The translations under genes were made by a program, and so were the position numbers. From contig NC_135773.1 of the NCBI RefSeq assembly GCF_028453695.1, forward strand, positions 5,766,001-5,830,000: a stretch of 64,000 nucleotides of DNA. The letters run 5' to 3'. Positions 27,665 through 41,511 of the stretch are shown here, one piece after another. The stretch comes from Augochlora pura (Eukaryota; Arthropoda; Insecta; Hymenoptera; Halictidae). Each line of letters starts with the position of its first letter. Positions within the stretch are counted from its first letter, which is position 1. The notes under the pieces are model-generated. The model saw only the letters and a program-made list of their open reading frames with translations, was not told the DNA's origin and did not search any database.

Positions 27665-27698
<34 letters not shown>
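27488..27698. repeat. two CT/TC microsatellites
   Basis: (TC)n at 27488-27510 and 27665-27698, the latter with one interruption. Confidence 0.9.
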
Positions 27699-27894
27699 CT
27701 TCTCTTCTACCCCTCTTTTTCGATACGCCGGATTCGTTGTTTCCTTCTTCCCCGTAAACGTGTAGCTAGGCACAATTCGACTCCCCCCTCGATCCGAGAG
27801 ATCGCTTTTCTCCGTATACAACATCGATATGCAGCGCGATCTTTTTTTTCGTTGGGGAATGTCCGAGGACTCGAGAACACGAAAGGACGCGCGG

Positions 27895-27916
27895 ACACAC
27901 ACACACACACACACAC
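27895..27916. repeat. (AC)11 microsatellite
   Basis: Uninterrupted AC repeat. Confidence 0.9.
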
Positions 27917-28946
27917 CGCTTTTAAGATATCGCGTCGTGCACGCTTTGTATTGGTTCCCTTTCACACGCTCAATCATCTCGATAGCAGTTACAGACCTGA
28001 CGGCACCGCTGTCGAAATCGTTTCGATGGAATGCATTCGTTTATCACGTATGTCGCGGAAGATACGGAGAAAGAATTGGATTAGTCTGAACCTGTTGCTG
28101 CGTTAGATCGGTAGACCGTGAATGCTCGTGGCCGATTTCAGGCCTCTTTAGATCGATGCGAAACACCAGCGAACTAGGGTCAAATATATCAGTTTAACAC
28201 TTCATCTACCGATAGCTGAGAATTTCTTCGAAAATTGCACGAAAGCAACAGCGACATCTTTCGTAATTGAACTAATTATTTGGATGAAAATGAAATTACC
28301 AAATTGATTAATAGTTGTAAGAAAAGACTCTTCGTGACAGAAGAAGAAGAAGCGGAAAAAAAAGTGATTCCGCGTAGCCGTCGCACGGGTACGATAAAAA
28401 TAGAGAAAAATAGAAAATACATGTAAAATAATTAATTGGCTTCCGGTAAATAAAGTGTCAAGTCTTTGGTACATTCGCAGTCTATCGATCGAAAACAATT
28501 GGAGGGATGAACGTTCTTGCCAATAATGATCAAGACGGTTTCGAACAGTGAATGAAACGTGAATAGATCTGACGAGGATCATAAATCAACGTATTGAATA
28601 TTAATAAGTGCCCACGCGAGAAACGGTCGGGTTCATGCTACCTAGACGTTTGTACTGTTTGGATAGAACACCTACTTGCGTTATCCGAATGATATGATTG
28701 CACGAACATCGCGGTTACTCGACTTCTACCTTTCCCTTCGCGTACGCGGTGCAAACGTTGCTTAAGCGATCCAGATAACAGATATATTCGACGCGCTGCT
28801 CTTACGCGCGTGGGCCTTCCATAGAAACGTCTGACCAAGAGAAGAACGCAACGCGGTTTTACGGATCGAAGCGCGCGGCGTTTTCCAACGCGGCGCCGTG
28901 TACGTCGACGAGATCGCCGCGTCGCATAATTCCGGTCGCTCGAAAC

Positions 28947-29015
28947 GGCGCGCGCGCGCGCGGACGGGCCGCATGCACACACACACGCACGCACACACAC
29001 ACACACACACACACA
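28947..29015. repeat. adjacent (GC)n and (AC)n alternating tracts
   Basis: GC alternation at about 28948-28962, then AC alternation at 28975-29015 with two GC interruptions. Both are alternating purine-pyrimidine, the class that adopts Z-DNA. Confidence 0.85.
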
Positions 29016-29400
29016 TCGTTCGGATCAAGGATCATTCCCCGGGACAATTGATCGTGCGCGATCGCTTTCCGCGAATAGTCGTGATCTCCTCGCGTCGAGG
29101 CTCCGATTGATTACGAACCGCAACATTGCACGTCCCAGTCTAAAATCCGAGGATAACGCAATCGAAAGTGATTAACATACACGATAACATTAATAATATT
29201 AATAATAATATAATTGTAGTAATAGCAATAATAGCAATAATTATGTAATAATTGACGGAAGAAGAGACGGGGGGGAAAAGAAACGGGAAGCGGAAAGACT
29301 GGAATCAACAAGAGTAAAGGGGGAAGAAAATATTAATCGTTCCATTCGTTTCCCCCCGTGTGCTTCACGGTGTTCCGAAGACAGAGAGCGAGGGAGACGC

Positions 29401-29426
29401 GTCTCTCTCTCTCTCTCTCTCTCTCT
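29401..29426. repeat. (TC)n microsatellite
   Basis: Uninterrupted TC repeat. Confidence 0.9.
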
Positions 29427-29599
29427 TTTCTCTCCTGCTATCGTCACAAAATCATCGATGCCTCATCCGTCGTCGATAATGTTCCACGCAGTCGTTTTTG
29501 CGTCGCACTCACCCATTCTTGCCAACAATATTTAAAATTCCTCTCTCTTATCCGCACTCTTTGTTCTCCGTATATACCTTTCTCTCTTCATTCAATGAA

Positions 29600-29671
29600 T
29601 ATAATATATATTTATATATATATATATATATATATATCTATATATCTCTATATATACGTATACATATATTT
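29600..29671. repeat. (TA)n-rich tract
   Basis: Mostly alternating TA with C interruptions. Confidence 0.85.
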
Positions 29672-30069
29672 AATACGCTCCCACGTATATCTGGAATATG
29701 CATACACGTATATACAAATATATATATACGCATAGGTAATAATTGCAAATACAACTATGTAATGAATATTCGAGCCTTTGTCAGTGGGAGCAATGCAGTC
29801 GACGTCAATTAAAAAAAAAAAAGAAAAAAGAAGTCACGGGTCACGTTATGAACTCGTGCACGCGAACGATCCTCTCGCGCAGGGACCCCGGCGGGGACTC
29901 GCGCCCGTGTGCGAACGTGCGCGCGGCGGCGGACACGTGAGCGGGACGCCTGTGTACGCTTCTGCCATTTTCTTCCCGCCCGTTTGTCGGGTCACCGCGT
30001 ACGCGAACCGAAGAAAAGAAGGGAAAAAGGGAAAACAACGTGATCCGTTCTGCTCCAACTACGTCGCCG

Positions 30070-30097
30070 GCCCTCCCCCCTCCCCCCCCCCCCCCCC
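30070..30097. repeat. poly-C tract
   Basis: C-runs broken by single T; G-rich on the minus strand. Confidence 0.9.
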
Positions 30098-31732
30098 TGC
30101 TCCTCCTTTCCGGGAGACAATGCGCAAAGGGAGCGTCGCGCGGACCTCGCCGAGGACGACGTTGTCTTCGACCTATTCTCCGGCACAACAATGCGGACCT
30201 CGAGGTGCTAAACGCGAGCGGCTCCCGTCCGGACGCTGTCTAGGTCACGGTTTCAATATCGTTTCAGCCGTCCGGGTACACAAGGCAACGCATACTTTAA
30301 TAAACGCCCCGGAGAGACTAAAGCCATGCCCTAGGAAGATGTCGCACGACGGTCGTCGTCGTCGTCCAACCGACCGACCAAACACGACGCGGGTGAAACG
30401 CATTTTGCGGTCGCGTTCGATTTGACGGTGCGCGCGACCGTCGATTATCCTTTGTTTCTTTCCGTCGCGTTTATCGGTCGTGTTCGGTTTTGTCACTGTA
30501 CGACAGCAGCTAACGCGCGAGAGACCGGTCTGGCAATCGATCGTCTTTTGTTCACCGAAACCAGCCACCTCGAATGACGCGACCGGCCTCTCGCGTTTCT
30601 TTTCAGCTTTGTTCAGTCAGCAAAGTGTTCTCCTCGGCTCGATAAGCGGCGACAGAAATCGTGCGTAACCTTATCGCCACCGAAGCCACGGGCGATAGCA
30701 ATATCTAGCGTCACCCTGCGATTCCGTGCACTTCGCGTCGGTTTCCTTCGTTGTCCTCGCCATTTTCGTCGCGTTCCCGATCCACGGCGGTCTCTCGAAC
30801 GTTCCACGATGACCGGCGAGAAACTCGGTCGCGATTGCTCCGAATGGTTCGTTATCGGCAACAGCACGGTTGCTAACGACGCCTCTCGTGACAAAAAAGA
30901 AAAAGAAAAAAACGAGCCTCGTTCTCTATATCAGCTCCCATCTGGTCATCGTGGAAGTCGCGCGACGCACTCGAGCGTAGTTTGAACCCACTCGATGCCA
31001 CATGTGCACACAGACATCCGTGGATACTTGTCGCTCGGCCCTGCAAATCCCCCTGCCATAAGCGGCAGAGAACCATACGAGCGACCCGTATGTATGTACC
31101 TATAAACCCCGTCCGCTGCGACGGCAGCTCCTATCATCGGAGTCGATAAGTGTTGTGTACAGAAACAATCACTCTCGAGCGTTAAATGTCTGTATACGGT
31201 CTGTTCGCACCCGCGGTTACAACCGGGATGCGCAGAATCGATTAACGCGTAGCGAAAGGTCGGCTCGCCGGACGCAAAGGATTGTAATTAACTAAACGTC
31301 GGTGCCGGTGTGCGCTTCGTTCGCAAACTGTACTATCGCCGTCATTCTTTTCTCTATCGATAGCAGTTAAAAGTACATTCCCCTAAACGACCCGGATCGA
31401 TCTTCTCGAACGTTTCGTACAAGGCAACGACGAACGATTGCCCCCCTCCCCCTCCACCCGAACTCGTATAAGCCCACGCACAATGCTGCCATTCATCAAA
31501 AAGCTGGCCAGAATTCAAACGATTCCCTAAATCCCTGGAAATTCGAGCGTGCGTCATGGAAATTTCACCTACGGATATGTGAAACATTTTAACGGGAGAA
31601 TGTTAGCCGTGAAAATCTTCCACGGAAACGAAAAGATCGTGACTTCGCTGTGCTTCGATTTGGAAGAAGTGATCTAAATCATAGTAATTAGTGCATTAGG
31701 CAAACCACTGGAGTTAACGAGAAACTCTATAA

Positions 31733-31803
31733 TATCAAAAGCAAAATTATCACTATATTAACAAAAATTATCGCTATGTTAAGAAAAATTATCACTGTAT
31801 ACA
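31733..31803. repeat. short tandem repeat, unit about 22 bp
   Basis: Three copies of aaaattatcactatattaac-like sequence in a row. Confidence 0.7.
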
Positions 31804-32647
31804 AAGAAAATAAATCTGCCTAACTTTTCGAGGATCAATGTTTTACATCGAATTCAACGGTTTTGCTAAGAGGGCGTGATCAACTTTCACGAAAAAAGAA
31901 GCCCGAAAGCGTACGCTTCGCACACGAATTCGGCAACCTCGAAATCGCTGTACCATGTTTTCATGGAAATCGTAGAAAATGATGGCTTCTATCCAACTTT
32001 TCGAGAAAGGGCGACGCAGTGACGTGTCCTTCTCCTTCGCCGCGCGAATCGAGGAAAATTCTAACGAAAACGGAATAAACGAAATAGGGAGACAACGACG
32101 ACCGCGAACCGGTGCGCGTCGTCCGTTCCGCGGGCTGATTGCGAATCGGTCGTGGCCGCGCGGAGAGCTCACCTGGTTGGATCGTCGTCAAACGAAATCT
32201 ATACGCAACCTACCGCGTATTGCGAAGTTCCTACATAGCATCACAGTCAGAAAATATAGTACTACGCGATAAACGGACGTCTGCGCCGTTCCACCGGCGA
32301 ACCTGGCCGCCGATAAGGCCCCCGCGAGATTAACGGCGAGGAAAAGCTGATAGCAACAATACTGGCAACAATTTCCGGACAACCCAGCACGTGCCCGTCT
32401 TCCTCGCCGCTCGATTCTTCTCGCGACGGCCGAGAAGAAGTCGTGACGCGACCAACGCGTCCGTCGCGACGCAGCCGTTCGAGATGTCTGTTCTCGAGAA
32501 GCGTGATCAAAAACTGGCGAGAACCTGTCGGTTCCTAGCGACATCGGAACGTCTGGTGTCTTTCGCAATTAGATGCGCTTTGTTCGCTCGTCGCAACAAC
32601 GAGTTAACTTCCTTTCAGAGCTGTTGGCAGAGGGAGAAAAAGAGGGG

Positions 32648-32675
<28 letters not shown>
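32648..32675. repeat. (GA)n microsatellite
   Basis: GA repeat following a G-rich lead-in. Confidence 0.9.
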
Positions 32676-32679
<4 letters not shown>

Positions 32680-33232
32680 CTAACGCCGGACACGTGGAGT
32701 AGGACGAAGAGAAAAGAATAGTAGCAAAAAGTCAAGATGAGCCCGAGGGAGCGAAGACTGAAAGGCGATTAAGCGGGCGCAGATCCTTGTCGGATAAACC
32801 TAACGAGGACAGAACGATCACGAGACACAGATCTTGAAGATAATTGAAAACTGAGCCATTGTTTCGAACGAGGATAAAGATTGGATTTTATTGGGGTACA
32901 AAGAATTAAATCGCGAAGGTACCTTTACACTAAAAATTCGATCTATTTGGAAAATAGTAGGGGAAAGCTTGCGAAACGTTTACGCTGGCAGAGATGTTTA
33001 ACGCAACGATCTGAAAGGAAACATAATTTCGGCCTATCTTCAAGAAACCTTGTGTGTCCGGCATGAGAACTTTCTCTGGACGAAAACGGTTTTGCGAGTG
33101 CCCACGGCGTCGGTGTTCAACAGGTTCTCACACCCGTTTTGCTACAAAATCGCAATAAAAACGGCGAGCTCGGTTCTCAGAACGATCTTTTGTTGCGTCG
33201 TTGTTGCATGAAACGAGCAGGACGCGTTGCAC

Positions 33233-33250
33233 GGGGGGGGGGGGGGGGGG
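33233..33250. repeat. poly-G (18)
   Basis: Eighteen consecutive G. Confidence 0.95.
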
Positions 33251-36200
33251 AAGAAAGCTCCGTAAACTCTATTGTGTCGCTGATAGAATCGCGTCACGTT
33301 GTCCAATGTTTTCAGTCGCAGCCGTGTGCCCGTAGTAAAACTTTGTAGCACGGAGCCGATTAATCAACTACTTAACGCACATCGTACGAGTTGGCACGCC
33401 GCGTATTCGATTCGCTCGCCTGGTCTCGCTCGGATAGTTGTTCCCGGGAATTCGACGGAAGATTGAAAGTCTTCCTAGAAGATTCACAGAAATAATCGTG
33501 TATTTCGGACGTCTATGTCACTCTTTCGGGTCGGGAAATGTAACTGGAAGGCGGACCAACTGCATTTTAACGCGTTCGCCGACAGCGTTCTGCGCAAAGA
33601 AAATTAGATCGTTTTCGCCAACTTTCTTCGTTTCGTAGCGAGAACAATTTATACTTAGCTCGAACATAGTTACACGAAATCCTAGTTTTCACCCATTTCA
33701 ATGCTTTAACCAGATTAATTCTATTTCGTTCGATCGAGTTGTTCACAGTTTCTACGTTTCGTTCAGATTGCTTGATTTAATTAAGATGATACGCGACAGG
33801 AGAAATTACTGAATTATGTCTTCGAAACACGGAAGTGTGTTCGAGAATGTTTTGGACTTTCCAGGAGGTAAAAATCTAATATGTTAGTTGCAAGACGTCG
33901 CATCGTTCGAAACAGAAAATGGGCGGATTTTCATTACGCAGGCTATTAGCGTAACAGATGCCGGCGAACCTGTTAATCTAACTATTTCAATAGCGTTCGC
34001 TAAATGTTTACGCAGCTAAGTAAACCGCGCCGTCAGCGAGATAGAAACGGAGACTGGAGAGGTCCATCAAGGTGGCCCGCCGAGAAATTCTACACAGCGT
34101 AGGTAACTTTCGTTTCGTTGCATCACCGAGCGAGCGAATTTTGTGTCGTCTGCCGTCCGGGTAGAATCCTTCTTCCAGTTCAACGACTTCGGACGATCGT
34201 GTTCGCGTATCGATCGTGTTCGCGTAACGTCCGTGGGTCGTTTTGGCAATGTCCAATGCTGAAGTTCCGTTAACGTGAATCATTACGGCAATGAACCTAA
34301 CTTTAGAATATAATGATTACGCGTGGCCGAGTGCGCGAATCGACCCTCGACGATTCGTGCCGTCACCGAGGCGCTCGTTTGATTAACTCTCCGCATAAAC
34401 GATAACTTTGTCGTCCGCTTAAAGCTACGCATCGTAAATTCTTACATTATTCAGAACTGTTTTATCAATAGATTCACCTACAGCGTTACAATGTACGCGC
34501 GATCTACGGCTCCGATAGCAACACGATTTATCGAGCATCGTTGCAGATCCGCCGCTCGTCGACGAAGGCCAGATATCGAAACAAGGTTTTCAATGAAATA
34601 AACGTTAGCGCGAAATCGTTGTACAAAGTGGCCAATCTTAATTCTTTGAACGCGTACAGATCGAGTTATCCGCGTTCGTATAGTATTCTATAAAATGCGC
34701 CGGTCCGTTAACGTCCGCTAATAAATCAAACTTTTCGCACGCGTTCCGATTGGTCGTTTATACCGATCGTCAACGGAAATTGCACATTGGATTGAACGAC
34801 TTCGACCCAGAAATTCGAAACGACGCTTCGCCGTGCGTTAAGTAGAAACCCCCCCGGGGCGATGAGACAGAATTTTTGGGAAAACAATTTTAGCGAAACG
34901 TAATTTCGACTGTGGAACGGTTTCTTTTTCAGAGCGTTACCTTGCTCGGGACACGTCTTCTCGTAGGCCACGCTCCCTTTCCAGCAAAATCTTACGTAAC
35001 GTGAGATGCTCGTGTGTCTGCGCGGTAAGGCCGAAATAGGCAACGAAGACGCAGAGATGGAAGAGAAAAGAAAACTTTCGTCAACCCTGTTTTGCCACAT
35101 AATTCCATAGGGAACTGATATATCGAGGGAAAAACGATTCGATTGATCACTCGGCATTCTGTACTTTGCGGTCATTGGTCGATCGTGGGATCGACGATTT
35201 AATAAGAGACTGCAAAAGGCACAGATTGAAGTCCACACAGCGTTCGGTAATAGAACTACCAACAATACCTGACTCATCGAAGTTCTACAAAAAGCTGATA
35301 TGACGTGTGACTGTCGCGAACAATGACATGTATTCACCCATGGTAATCGTGAAACTGTCTTTAATTTGCAGTCGGCGCAGCAAGTTGAAACAATCAGCCA
35401 TAAAGCAGCCTCATAAAACACAGCTCGCGATAAAGATAACGCATTTTTCTTATCGGTTGCATGTTTAATAATCGGACTGCGGTTATTTCAGTTTTTTTTC
35501 TTGTGCAAACGGAACACTCTTTCTAGGACCGTCGTCGCGTATAGAAATCAAATAAGAATGTATTTTATCCTTTAATAATGTTAACAAATCGAAAATAAAG
35601 CGTATATTGTTAACTTGGTCTAACGTTCTCACAATTTTACGCAACGCCGATTTTTGTCGGAACTGCGTCGGATACGCTCCCGTTCTCGCTAATAACGAAA
35701 GACAAAATAACGCCGACAAAGAAGACATGTTCGCGAGAAGTATTTCTGACGCAACAAGGTTAACAAACGATTTATTCAAACTTTACGAAAAATGTTATCT
35801 AAAGACCATTAGGAAGTGCTCGGTCGGATCGAACCACGAGTCAGATAACGATACGAATTTTCGTCTAGCGGTTTCAACCGAGAAACGATACTCGAGAATC
35901 GTCGCTCGGGTCCGAGAGTTTTTTTCTTTTTTTTGTTTCGGCACACCGCGGGGCGAACCGCGATCGCGTGATCTTTCCCCCGCGCAAAGTAGGAGTAAAC
36001 AATTTCTTATAAAATTTGTCTAAGTCCCTTCGATAATGCTGCGTATTCGCGGTCGAACGAGGGATATAGTCGACGATAAAATTTGATTATGTATCCGCCG
36101 CGATGATTCTCGCGTTCGAGAACGCGTCCACCAAAGACCGGGCGCGTCGCCCGGTCGACTTTCCGTTCACGCCGATTGCATTACGTTAAATTGCGGTGGC

Positions 36201-36532
36201 CGTTATCGATGCCCGCCTCGGCGACGAATGCTGGCCATCGTTCTCAATCAAACACCGAAGCGACGATAACGCCGCGCCGTTTCTTACTCCTCGTCGGCTC
36301 GCCTGTGACGCTTGCTGATATCGTTTTCACGTACGAAATAATGCACATAAAATTACGCTAAGTATTCTTGTATATATATATTTTTTTCTTTTATTATATG
36401 TATATATATATGTATGTATAGTCCTTTACTCTCGCTTCGCTAGAATTGGCACTTGGATTTTCAGTGTTTTCTTTTTCACCCTTAAGCTTCGAACAAATTA
36501 AGAAAGAGTACGCTGTGGAAAGATAGATAGAA

Positions 36533-36658
36533 AGAGAGAGAGAGAGAGAGAAGAGTGGACAGGGAGGAAGAGAAAGAGAAACAGAGAGAAAGAGACGGGA
36601 TGATAGAAAGAAGAGGCGGGGGAAAAGAGAGCGAGAGAGAGAGAGAGAGAGAGAGAGA
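36533..36658. repeat. GA-rich purine tract with two (GA)n cores
   Basis: (GA)n at about 36535-36551 and 36633-36658, with purine-only DNA between them. Confidence 0.85.
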
Positions 36659-38815
36659 CCGTACTGTTCAAGCACATCACGATAAATCGCGCAAGGTTGA
36701 TATACTTTGATTCGAGAGAACTTTATATTCTGTATTGTTTCTAGTTCGAGTTAAATATCACTCAATGACATTTAGCTGATAAGACACTACGTATATGTAT
36801 GTATGTATTATATGTATATGTGTTCGCCAAAGTGATCGCCGATAAGCGTGAATCACTTTCCACGATCTCGACGGTTCAACGATCCTGACCGCGGTAGATC
36901 CAATTGGCTACCAGTCTACGGATTTTTACGACTTATCTAACGAAACGTAGAAGAGAACGAAGAGGATGGCGATCGCGCGGAACGGTTACGGGGACCCACG
37001 GAATCGTTCGTATTCGAGAGAAAAGAAGGCACTACGATTCGTTTCAAGGCGAATAAAATGCAACGCCGCGGAGAGAGCTTCGAATTTCGCGTTCCCCGAG
37101 TACGCGGACTCGATTCCCCCGAATCGCGAGATTCGCTAATTTCACGGAACGCGTAACTGAACGATGGTGTAACCGTTGACTATCCCGAGCACCGATATCA
37201 CACGAGTGATTCAGCGAATGCGAAACGAACGGATCGATACGACAGTCGAATATTTTGATTAATTATGTTACAGACACCCGGGAGATTATTGCACGGGGTT
37301 CTCGAACGGGACCGGAAAAGGGGGGCCGAAAGAGGCGAGCCTCTTTCGATGCTCGAAAGTTTTCGCAGCGAAAGCGGCAACGAATGTCTCGGAAAGAAAA
37401 AAGAAACAATTATTACGACTTATCAAATGCATTGTTAAGAGCACTTACATTCGCGATGACGTTACTTTCTGTACAGAGTTCTGTCGGCGTCGCGCGGGAC
37501 AGCGTCGCGAGTCCGAAGGAACCTTTCGTCCGATAAAACTTGATCTCCTCCCCGCTATTTTTTTTTGTTCTCTCTCGCGTTCTTCGTTTTCTCGTTCGAG
37601 TATTCTTTCGTGTAACATTTATTGCATCGTTTACTTAAGTTGCACTTGGAACTCCTCAGTGTCTCGTGTGGTCTCGGTGTGTCTCCTAGCTCAGTCTCTT
37701 TGGTACTGCTTACTCTGTTCGTCGACCGGGTTCATCGGAAAAAACGGTATACATTCTCGACGTTTTACCTACCGGAAAAGCCTATCGACAGATTTTCGAA
37801 TGGTTCGAACGAAGCCTAACGATCCTAAAAGAAGCGATCGAACCATGCAATCGCTATAGAAAAATTGATCGAGGAGAAGCCCGCTTTGATTTTGATAGAT
37901 TATTCAGTCGTTACGCGGACTATTAATCAACGTCCCGATCCTTTCGAGACACGATTAACGCGCTAGTTGCCGGATAATAGACCATGCAATTTCGTTATAC
38001 AATTATTCGTAGCTATAAAACGGATACGGCGGGATCAAGATACCTCGCGTACACCTTACACCGGTCTTCGATCTTATCGTATTTTATGAACCAGGAATAA
38101 ATTAGCTTCGTTTAATATGTCATCGTGATAATCTTTTCGACGCGGAGGCGGTTGCGTCACCTGCGCGCGAATAACATGGCCGCGTTTATGCTCGTTTCAT
38201 TACGGGGGACTTTTCTCTCGAATTGAATGTAAAAATAGAAACTCGTCGACGAGAGAGTGAGAGAGAGTGAGAGAGAGAGAGCCAAACATCGAACGGTATC
38301 GTTTTCTCGTGTAATTTTGTATGGCGCGGATTTCAAAGGTGTAATTATTTGTTCGTTGCTTTGCAATTTACGGGTATTATATATCTAAAAAAGATCTAGC
38401 TGCCATGTGTGCGGGCTAACGAGCTGCCGCGTTCGCCCGCAAAACAAAGTACTGAGGCAGCTAAAAGGGAATACACCACCTTTGTGAAGCGAATAAAGAA
38501 GAGAAAAAAAATTGGTCGATCGGATTGCTGGACCGGAACCCGCGCATAGATCGTCCTTTTCTTTTGTTTCACTGAACCATCGTACATCGACGTGGACATG
38601 TATGGCACAGTGTGACAGTGTTGATTACGGAATTCCTGAAAATTCTGCTCTCGTTCTATTATATCCGCAATTCCCGCGTCCTCGCATTCGGCAACGGGAC
38701 GATAAATCATTTTCGAACGATTTCTCGAGTCTGTTTTGCGCTCATTCATTTTCAATTTCGTTTCGTCCCTTCCGACATAGGCCTGCGTTTCTTGCTACAA
38801 ATGAAAAGAGAACAG

Positions 38816-38852
38816 AGAGAAAGAGAGAGAGAGAGAGAGAAAAAAAAAGAGA
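38816..38852. repeat. (GA)n microsatellite and A-run
   Basis: GA repeat ending in an A-rich run. A related GA tract is at 38251-38281. Confidence 0.85.
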
Positions 38853-39453
38853 ACAGAAATTAACGGTAAGTGTAATGAATGAGAATAAAAGGAAACGCAC
38901 AAAATTAATATTTCATAATTTTTATTACATAGTTTTTTTTTTCGTAATTGTTTGTAAATGCAAGGAAAAAGTGAGCAAAAAAATAAGATACCTATTATTA
39001 ATATTATCTACAAATCGGAGCGTAGTCCAATTCATAACAACGAAATATATTAACCAATTCCTGTACCTCTTTAATTACAACCCATGTATTCCGACGTACC
39101 GATTTTACAATCCTCGATTTATCTATGAACACACACACGATAGACTTCATATTCGTTAATATATATATTTATAATATATACATTTGCAACACATATATTA
39201 TAAATATATAATATATTTATAATGCGTATTATAAATATATAATCTATAATAGGTTAGCATATTAGATCCTGACGTTCATTTTCCGGTGTGCTTCTCGCGT
39301 CTCGCCAAGTACTCGTTCCGATTAGTAGCGAGATACTTGTCAACACTGTGCCATGCATTCCAGAAGCGCTCAGTTATCCCTTTTTTCTCCTCCATCAGGT
39401 GTATAATAATAATTACATGGACGAAAAAGATTTCGATATTACCGTTCGGCCCT

Positions 39454-39623
39454 GGGCGGGGGGGGAGGGGGGGGGGGGCGTGGAGAATGTAATTTCAACT
39501 TGTCGAAATACGCGCGAGGCCATCAGCGAAACATTAACAAATAATTGCAAACAAAAAGAAAACGTAAAGAAGAAATACATTGCACAGAGAAATAGAAGGG
39601 GGGGGGGGGGGGGGGGGGGGGGG
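39454..39623. repeat. two poly-G tracts
   Basis: G-run with one A at 39458-39478 and 26 consecutive G at 39598-39623. Confidence 0.95.
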
Positions 39624-40050
39624 ATGGTAGATGGTAGATACAGAAAGAAAGAAAAAATCAAGCGATCTAAAATCAGAAAGAAAGAAATGGAATTCGTATT
39701 TATGTGTGATTTTTTTTTTTTTTGAAGTTTTCTTTTTATGAAGATAAAGATAAGATAATAAATTAAACGACTACCGACTTAAGAGCTAATAGAACTAAAT
39801 TTCGATTATCATCGAATTGAAATTTCAAACTTCTCAAACATCTAGTAGAACACTCTTCTTTCTTTGTAACGGAAGTATGCTCAAGTGTCTTTTATGATGC
39901 AACAAATCGGTAAATTATTATGGCGTTCTTTTGGTTTATAAATAACGCGACGGTGGCTCGGATAAAAGAGGGTACTAAAAGCGCAACGTAACGATGCACG
40001 ATAAAATTTCAGCAAAAACATAACAGGAATACCTCCGTACAACCAACTTG

Positions 40051-40083
40051 CTCTCTCTCTCTCTCTCTCTCTCTCGCTCTCTT
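40051..40083. repeat. (CT)n microsatellite beside a MITE
   Basis: CT repeat ending five bases before the TTAA of the 40088 element. Confidence 0.9.
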
Positions 40084-40087
40084 TCTG

Positions 40088-40346
40088 TTAACCCCTCGCC
40101 GTACAATTTTCTTCACAGTTACGGTGACTTGAAGTTTTTCGATTATAATAATTTTTTTATTTTTAGAAAGAAGAAGGAAATTCGTATTTATCGTATGCCT
40201 ACGTTTACTCGAATACTTAAATATCGTGGAGAGAAGAACAGAATTTTATTCCATCTTGAAAGAACTGAATAATATTCATATTTAACAGGTTCTTACTAGC
40301 GATCTCCATGACGAGTTGGACTCGTTACAGTACGGCAATGGGTTAA
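40088..40346. mobile_element. piggyBac-like MITE, family B, copy 2
   Basis: TTAA at 40088-40091 and 40343-40346. The ends read CCCCTCGCCGTAC and CCCATTGCCGTAC. The right subterminal part (GACGAGTTGGACTCG) matches the family B pattern. Confidence 0.7.
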
Positions 40347-40877
40347 TCGTGTCGTCACCAATCAGCAATTCATCAAACGTAAAAATTGGTGTAACTGGAC
40401 ACCATTTAAAATTCGTATTCTATAAATTTCATTCGAAAAAAAAAATTATATGTACGCATTAGATAAAACAAAATTAAACGTTTCACATGCTTAGATAAGA
40501 TTCGTAAACTAAAATTAGAAGAAACGCTTTGTCGGCTCTCTCTAGCTTTCTTTTACGTTTTCTTCCTTCTCTCCGTCACTTGTAAACCATGATTCGAATT
40601 GCATCGAAGAGTACCGACCATTCACGGATATCGCGGAAAAGAAAGGCTCGAATGCGTATCGTGCAAGTGTACAAATCTTATCGATTAGAACTACAGATTC
40701 ACGGTAACGTGGATCATGTGATCGGGTAATTAGTCGTTAGTTAATTAAAATGGGAACGCATCCAGGAAATTAGTCATCTCATCAAAAAAAGAAAAAGAAA
40801 CATCCGCGAACATGCCAAGTCACTTTTTACTTTTACACCCATAGATTGCTTCATTGCGAATCGCGATGCATGGAACG

Positions 40878-41146
40878 TACAGGGTGTGTCGCGCACGATG
40901 AGCACTGGTTCAGCATGCAAAAGTGGCAAACAACGTTTGGACGAACTTCCTTTTTTTTTTACAAAATAAAACAGTCGTTTGAGGTCGACGAGGTGTCTCT
41001 TTCTTTCATATTGTTTCGGTACATTCAATGATCGTGTTATTTCAACTTTTCGTTCGGTAATATTAAATAGAAAATTGACGGATAAACAGTCCCCGTTGCA
41101 TGCTGTGTACGCTCAAAAGTGAAGACGTTTTAGGGATCACCCTGTA
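40878..41146. mobile_element. possible short TA-flanked element with CAGGGTG ends
   Basis: TACAGGGTG at the left and CACCCTGTA at the right, 269 bp apart, but similarity between the ends stops after seven bases. Confidence 0.3.
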
Positions 41147-41511
41147 TATCGAGGCATCGCGGACAGTGTTCTCTCTTCCGTTGTTTCTCATCGTCAACCT
41201 ATCACAAATACTTTGCCTAAACCAAACGCGCAAATGCCAGTCGAATGTTAAACAGAACGGGCGCGCAACAAAGAAAGCTCACTTTGCGGCGTATCGATAC
41301 GAATCTAGAAGGCAACGTCGACTAAGAAACCGGAAATAAAGAAGAACACGCGATAATGAAACCGTTGCACAAAGGTTTGTACCCGGTTTGAAAGTTCATC
41401 TATGCTCGTATATATAAAAACGATATTCAAATTAATTAATTATACAGCAAAAAGATTCAAAAGGCATTAGAAACATCAACGACATAATCATTCAGTGGAA
41501 AACATTGGCTC

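Noticed and set aside
34726..35421. 231-codon open frame on the minus strand, the longest in the gene-less block
   Set aside because: No recognisable domain, no membrane or signal pattern, no flanking splice structure; composition looks like translated non-coding CpG-rich DNA. Long open frames are expected now and then in 20 kb.
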